A DNA stretch of 7,998 nt from Methanomassiliicoccus sp. UBA6 (GTDB lineage: Archaea > Thermoplasmatota > Thermoplasmata > Methanomassiliicoccales > Methanomassiliicoccaceae): assembly GCA_002508545.1 (NCBI GenBank), contig DAVH01000038.1:14743-22740 (forward strand), given 5' to 3'. Both the position numbers and the translations under genes were made by a program. This document shows positions 5,309 through 7,998 of this stretch, piece by piece; position 1 is the stretch's first letter; the number at the start of each line of letters is the position of its first letter. The notes under the pieces were generated by a model. The model was not told where the DNA came from. It was given only the letters and a program-made list of their open reading frames with translations, and searched no databases.

Positions 5309-7525
5309 ATGGCAAAGGTCCTAGTTTGCGTCGCCTGGCCCTACGCGAACGCAGCCATCCATCTTGGGCACGTGGCCGGCTCCCTGCTTCCTCCCGACAT
5401 ATTCTCCAAGTATCACCGCCTGATCGGCAACGAGGTGCTCATGGTGTCCGGATCGGACCAGCACGGCACCCCCATCACCGTGAAGGCGGACAAGGAGGGC
5501 GTGACCCCGGAGGCCATCGCCGACCGCTACCACGAGATCAACAAGAAGGCGATCGAGGGCCTGGACATCGAGTTCTCGCTCTTCACCAAGACCCACACCC
5601 CCAATCACATCGAGGTCGTGGACGATGTGTTCCTCACCCTCAAGGACAAGGGATACCTGTACAAGAAAGGCACCCAGCAGTACTACTGCCCGAAGTGCGA
5701 GAAGTTCCTTCCCGACCGCTATGTCGAGGGGATCTGCCCCGCTTGCGGGAACGAGAAGGCCCGCGGCGACCAGTGCGAGAAGTGCGGCAAGACCTTCGAG
5801 GGCGGGGAGCTGACGAGCGCGGTGTGCCTGCACTGCAGCACCGCGCCGGAGATGAGGGAGACCGAGCACTACTTCCTCAAGCTCTCCGCGTTCCATCAGC
5901 CCCTGATCGACTGGATCTCGGGCAAGGAGAACTGGAAGTCATCGGTCAAGCTGTTCACCCGCAACTGGCTGGAGGCGGGATTGCAGGACCGTCCGATCAC
6001 CCGGGACATGTCCTGGGGCGTGCCGGTGCCCCTGCCCGGCTGGGAGGGGAAGGTGATCTATGTATGGTTCGAGGCGGTCATCGGCTACCTCTCGGCATCC
6101 AAGGAGTGGGCCAAGAAGATCGGCCGCCCTGAAGAGTGGAAGGCGTACTGGCAGGACCCCGAAGTTCGAAGTTATTACTTCCTGGGGAAGGACAACATCC
6201 CGTTCCACACCATCATCTGGCCGGCGATGCTCATGGGCTACGGCGGCCTCAACCTTCCGTACGACGTCCCGGCCAACGAGTTCCTCACCTTCAAGGGCGA
6301 CAAGCTATCCAAGAGCCGGGGCAACAGCATCGACATACCCTCGATGCTCCAGAGGTTCGAGGTCGACGCCATTCGCTACTACGTGGCGGCGAACATGCCC
6401 GAGAACAAGGACGCCGACTTCTCCTGGAGCGACTTCGAGACCAAGGTGAACAACGAGCTCGTGGCGACCCTGGGCAACTTCTACCACCGGGTCCTCAGCT
6501 TCACCTACAAGCACTTCGGGACCGTGCCCGAATACAAGGGCTCGGATGACGATCGCAAAGAGGTCTTCGACGCCATCGAGGCCGCCGCGAAGCAGGTCGC
6601 GTCCGATCTCGAGGCCTGCGAGTTCAAGCGCGCCCTCAAGGGCATCATGGACCTCGCGCAGTACGGCAACCGGTACTTCGACGGCGTGGGCCCGTGGGCG
6701 CTGATCAAGAAGGACCGTGACGCCTGCGGCTCCGCGCTCAACCTGAACCTCGAGATCGTCAAGGCCCTGGCGGTGATGAGCTACCCGTTCATGCCCCGCT
6801 CCGCGAAGGGAGCATGGAAGCTCCTGGGCCAGGAGGGCGACCTTGAGGCAACCGGATGGAAGGCCATCGCGGCCCCTCTCAGCGGAGGGCAGAAGCTTCA
6901 GGAGCCCAAGCCCCTGTTCTCCAAGATAGCGGCGGAGAAGGAGGATGCCGGCTCGGCGTTCAGCGGCTTCAGCGCCCTGAACCTTAAGGTGGGCCAGATC
7001 ACCGAGGCCGGCAACCACCCCAATGCCGATTCCCTACTGCTCATGCAGGTGGACATCGGCAAGAAGGTCCAGATCGTCGCGGGCCTCAAGGCCTACTACT
7101 CCCCTGACGAGCTGAAGGGGCGGAAGGTGGTGGTGGTCTCCAACCTCAAGCCCGCCAAGCTGCGCGGCTACGAGTCGCAGGGCATGCTGCTGGCCGCCGA
7201 GGCCGGCGAGCTGGTGACCCTGCTGTCACCGCCCGAGGACGCCGCCCCCGGCGACGCCGTCAACAGCGGCATGGTCCCCGGGGAGAAGCAGATAGAGTTC
7301 AAGGACTTCCAGAAGCTGACCCTCAGGGTCGGAACGGTGGTCGGGAAGGGCAAGGTGGACGTGGGACGCGAGATCAGGTACACTGGCCCGGAGGTCGCGG
7401 AAGGGACCAGGATCGCGGTGTTCCTCCCGTCCCCCGAGGCATCGGAAGGTTTGGCGTTCTTCACCGAGAAGGGCGCTCCGGTGGTCGGCGATCAAAGGCT
7501 GCCAGGTGGAGCTACCGTTAGATGA
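5309..7525 (+). CDS. metG: Methionyl-tRNA synthetase (class I aaRS)
   Basis: A complete 738-residue enzyme that charges initiator and elongator tRNA-Met in the cytosol. The catalytic Rossmann fold carries the HIGH motif as HLGH (18-21) and KMSKS as KLSKS (332-336). The connecting insertion has a double zinc knuckle with four CxxC pairs (C127/C130, C143/C146, C156/C159, C173/C176), the two-zinc archaeal type. Methionine-pocket elements (VAWPYANAAIHLGH) and the WFEAVIGY segment are intact. The anticodon-binding helical domain follows (about 365-540), then a fused EMAP/Trbp111 OB-fold tRNA-binding domain (about 553-650: LKVGQITEAGNHPNADSLL, NLKPAKLRGYESQGMLLAA). A further tail of about 85 residues begins IEFKDFQKLTLRVGTVV and resembles the start of a second OB fold, so the protein is somewhat longer than most archaeal MetG. 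The start is supported by the conserved N-terminus and a nearby TATA box. The stop overlaps the next gene's start by ATGA. Confidence 0.97.
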   Translation: MAKVLVCVAWPYANAAIHLGHVAGSLLPPDIFSKYHRLIGNEVLMVSGSDQHGTPITVKADKEGVTPEAIADRYHEINKKAIEGLDIEFSLFTKTHTPNHIEVVDDVFLTLKDKGYLYKKGTQQYYCPKCEKFLPDRYVEGICPACGNEKARGDQCEKCGKTFEGGELTSAVCLHCSTAPEMRETEHYFLKLSAFHQPLIDWISGKENWKSSVKLFTRNWLEAGLQDRPITRDMSWGVPVPLPGWEGKVIYVWFEAVIGYLSASKEWAKKIGRPEEWKAYWQDPEVRSYYFLGKDNIPFHTIIWPAMLMGYGGLNLPYDVPANEFLTFKGDKLSKSRGNSIDIPSMLQRFEVDAIRYYVAANMPENKDADFSWSDFETKVNNELVATLGNFYHRVLSFTYKHFGTVPEYKGSDDDRKEVFDAIEAAAKQVASDLEACEFKRALKGIMDLAQYGNRYFDGVGPWALIKKDRDACGSALNLNLEIVKALAVMSYPFMPRSAKGAWKLLGQEGDLEATGWKAIAAPLSGGQKLQEPKPLFSKIAAEKEDAGSAFSGFSALNLKVGQITEAGNHPNADSLLLMQVDIGKKVQIVAGLKAYYSPDELKGRKVVVVSNLKPAKLRGYESQGMLLAAEAGELVTLLSPPEDAAPGDAVNSGMVPGEKQIEFKDFQKLTLRVGTVVGKGKVDVGREIRYTGPEVAEGTRIAVFLPSPEASEGLAFFTEKGAPVVGDQRLPGGATVR
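7504..7510 (+). promoter_or_regulatory. Possible ribosome binding site for the PHP gene inside metG
   Basis: AGGTGGA within the last codons of metG has a 5-base match (AGGTG) to the Shine-Dalgarno consensus, but it lies 11-13 bases before the ATG at 7522, longer than ideal. Termination-reinitiation through the ATGA overlap may matter more for translating the downstream gene. Confidence 0.35.
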
Positions 7526-7998
7526 GGGCCGACCTGCACGTCCACTCCACCTACTCCGACGACGGCCGACAGACGGTGGAGGAGATCATCGCTCGTTGCA
7601 AGGAGCTGGGGATCGGAGCGGTGGCCATCGCCGACCACAACGTCTTCGAGGCGCACCGGGACGCCGAGGTCCTCCGCTCCGGCATCATCATCGTCCCGGC
7701 CATGGAGGTCACGTCCGATGACGGCCACATCCTGGCGCTGGGGATCACCTCCCCGGTCCCCCGCGGCTTGAGCGTGGCCGAGACCATCCGGCTCATCCAC
7801 GAGGCTGGAGGGATTGCCGTGGCCCCCCATCCGTACCGGGCGTGGTCGGGGCTGGGGGAGAACAACGTGAGGACCAACGAGTTCGACGCGGTGGAGGTGG
7901 CCAACGGCCGGTCCAAGAAGGCGGGCAACCTCGCCGCCAAGCGCCTGGCCAGGGTCATGAGCATGCCGATGGTCGGCGGGAGCGATGCCCACGCGCCG
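7522..7998 (+). CDS. PHP-domain metal-dependent phosphoesterase, 3' truncated by the window
   Basis: The first 159 residues are visible, without a stop. They form a PHP domain with metal ligands in the expected order: H6 and H8 in DLHVHSTYSDD, D38/H39 in IADHN, E62 in PAMEVTS, H69 in DDGHILALG, H103 in APHPYR, and D155/H157 in GSDAH. Such proteins hydrolyse phosphoester bonds using two or three divalent metals; relatives include histidinol phosphatase, 3',5'-nucleoside bisphosphate phosphatase (YciV/TrpH-like) and polymerase-associated PHP domains. The short stand-alone form with PHPYR and GSDAH most resembles the YciV/TrpH-like group, but the substrate is not determinable here. The ATG overlaps the metG stop as ATGA, so the two genes are almost surely co-transcribed and translationally coupled. 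The conserved DLHVHS right after the start supports this ATG. Confidence 0.9.
   Translation, partial: MRADLHVHSTYSDDGRQTVEEIIARCKELGIGAVAIADHNVFEAHRDAEVLRSGIIIVPAMEVTSDDGHILALGITSPVPRGLSVAETIRLIHEAGGIAVAPHPYRAWSGLGENNVRTNEFDAVEVANGRSKKAGNLAAKRLARVMSMPMVGGSDAHAP

Overview
This 8-kb window is a high-GC archaeal segment with a short piece of foreign, bacterial-looking sequence joined to its left end. The archaeal assignment rests on an ABCE1/Rli1-type ribosome-recycling ATPase (found only in archaea and eukaryotes), an archaeal-type methionyl-tRNA synthetase, TATA-box promoters, and starts that look leaderless or nearly so. FprA flavodiiron protein and surface proteins built from fibronectin type III (FN3) repeats, together with the high GC, suggest an anaerobe of the Thermoplasmatota, perhaps Methanomassiliicoccales. 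That lineage call is inference and needs a database search.

Layout. Bases 1 to about 310 encode, on the minus strand, an internal fragment of a classical short-chain dehydrogenase (SDR) with no start and no end. At about 300-318 this stops, and the plus strand becomes a three-repeat FN3 surface protein with a C-terminal membrane anchor and no N-terminus. Both genes are cut at the same point in opposite orientations, which points to an artificial or illegitimate join. The FN3 gene ends at 1229 and converges on fprA (minus, 1274-2464). fprA is divergent from a DedA-family membrane protein (plus, 2558-3220), and one TATA element may serve both. The DedA gene converges on the ABCE1 gene (minus, 3211-4983) with a 10-bp overlap of coding ends. 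A 325-bp region, mostly without recognisable content but with a promoter at each end, separates ABCE1 from metG (plus, 5309-7525). metG overlaps by ATGA with a PHP-domain metal-dependent phosphoesterase gene that runs off the right edge.

Functionally, ABCE1 (ribosome splitting) and MetG (initiator and elongator Met-tRNA charging) form a divergent pair of translation housekeeping genes. FprA probably removes O2 or NO. The DedA protein is a membrane protein of the family linked to lipid carrier or phospholipid translocation. The PHP protein is co-transcribed with metG, but no direct link to tRNA charging is evident. I see no mobile element, CRISPR array, tRNA or rRNA, and no clear previously undescribed system. 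The most notable points are the chimeric left end, a possible tandem OB-fold tail on MetG, and the promoter architecture.
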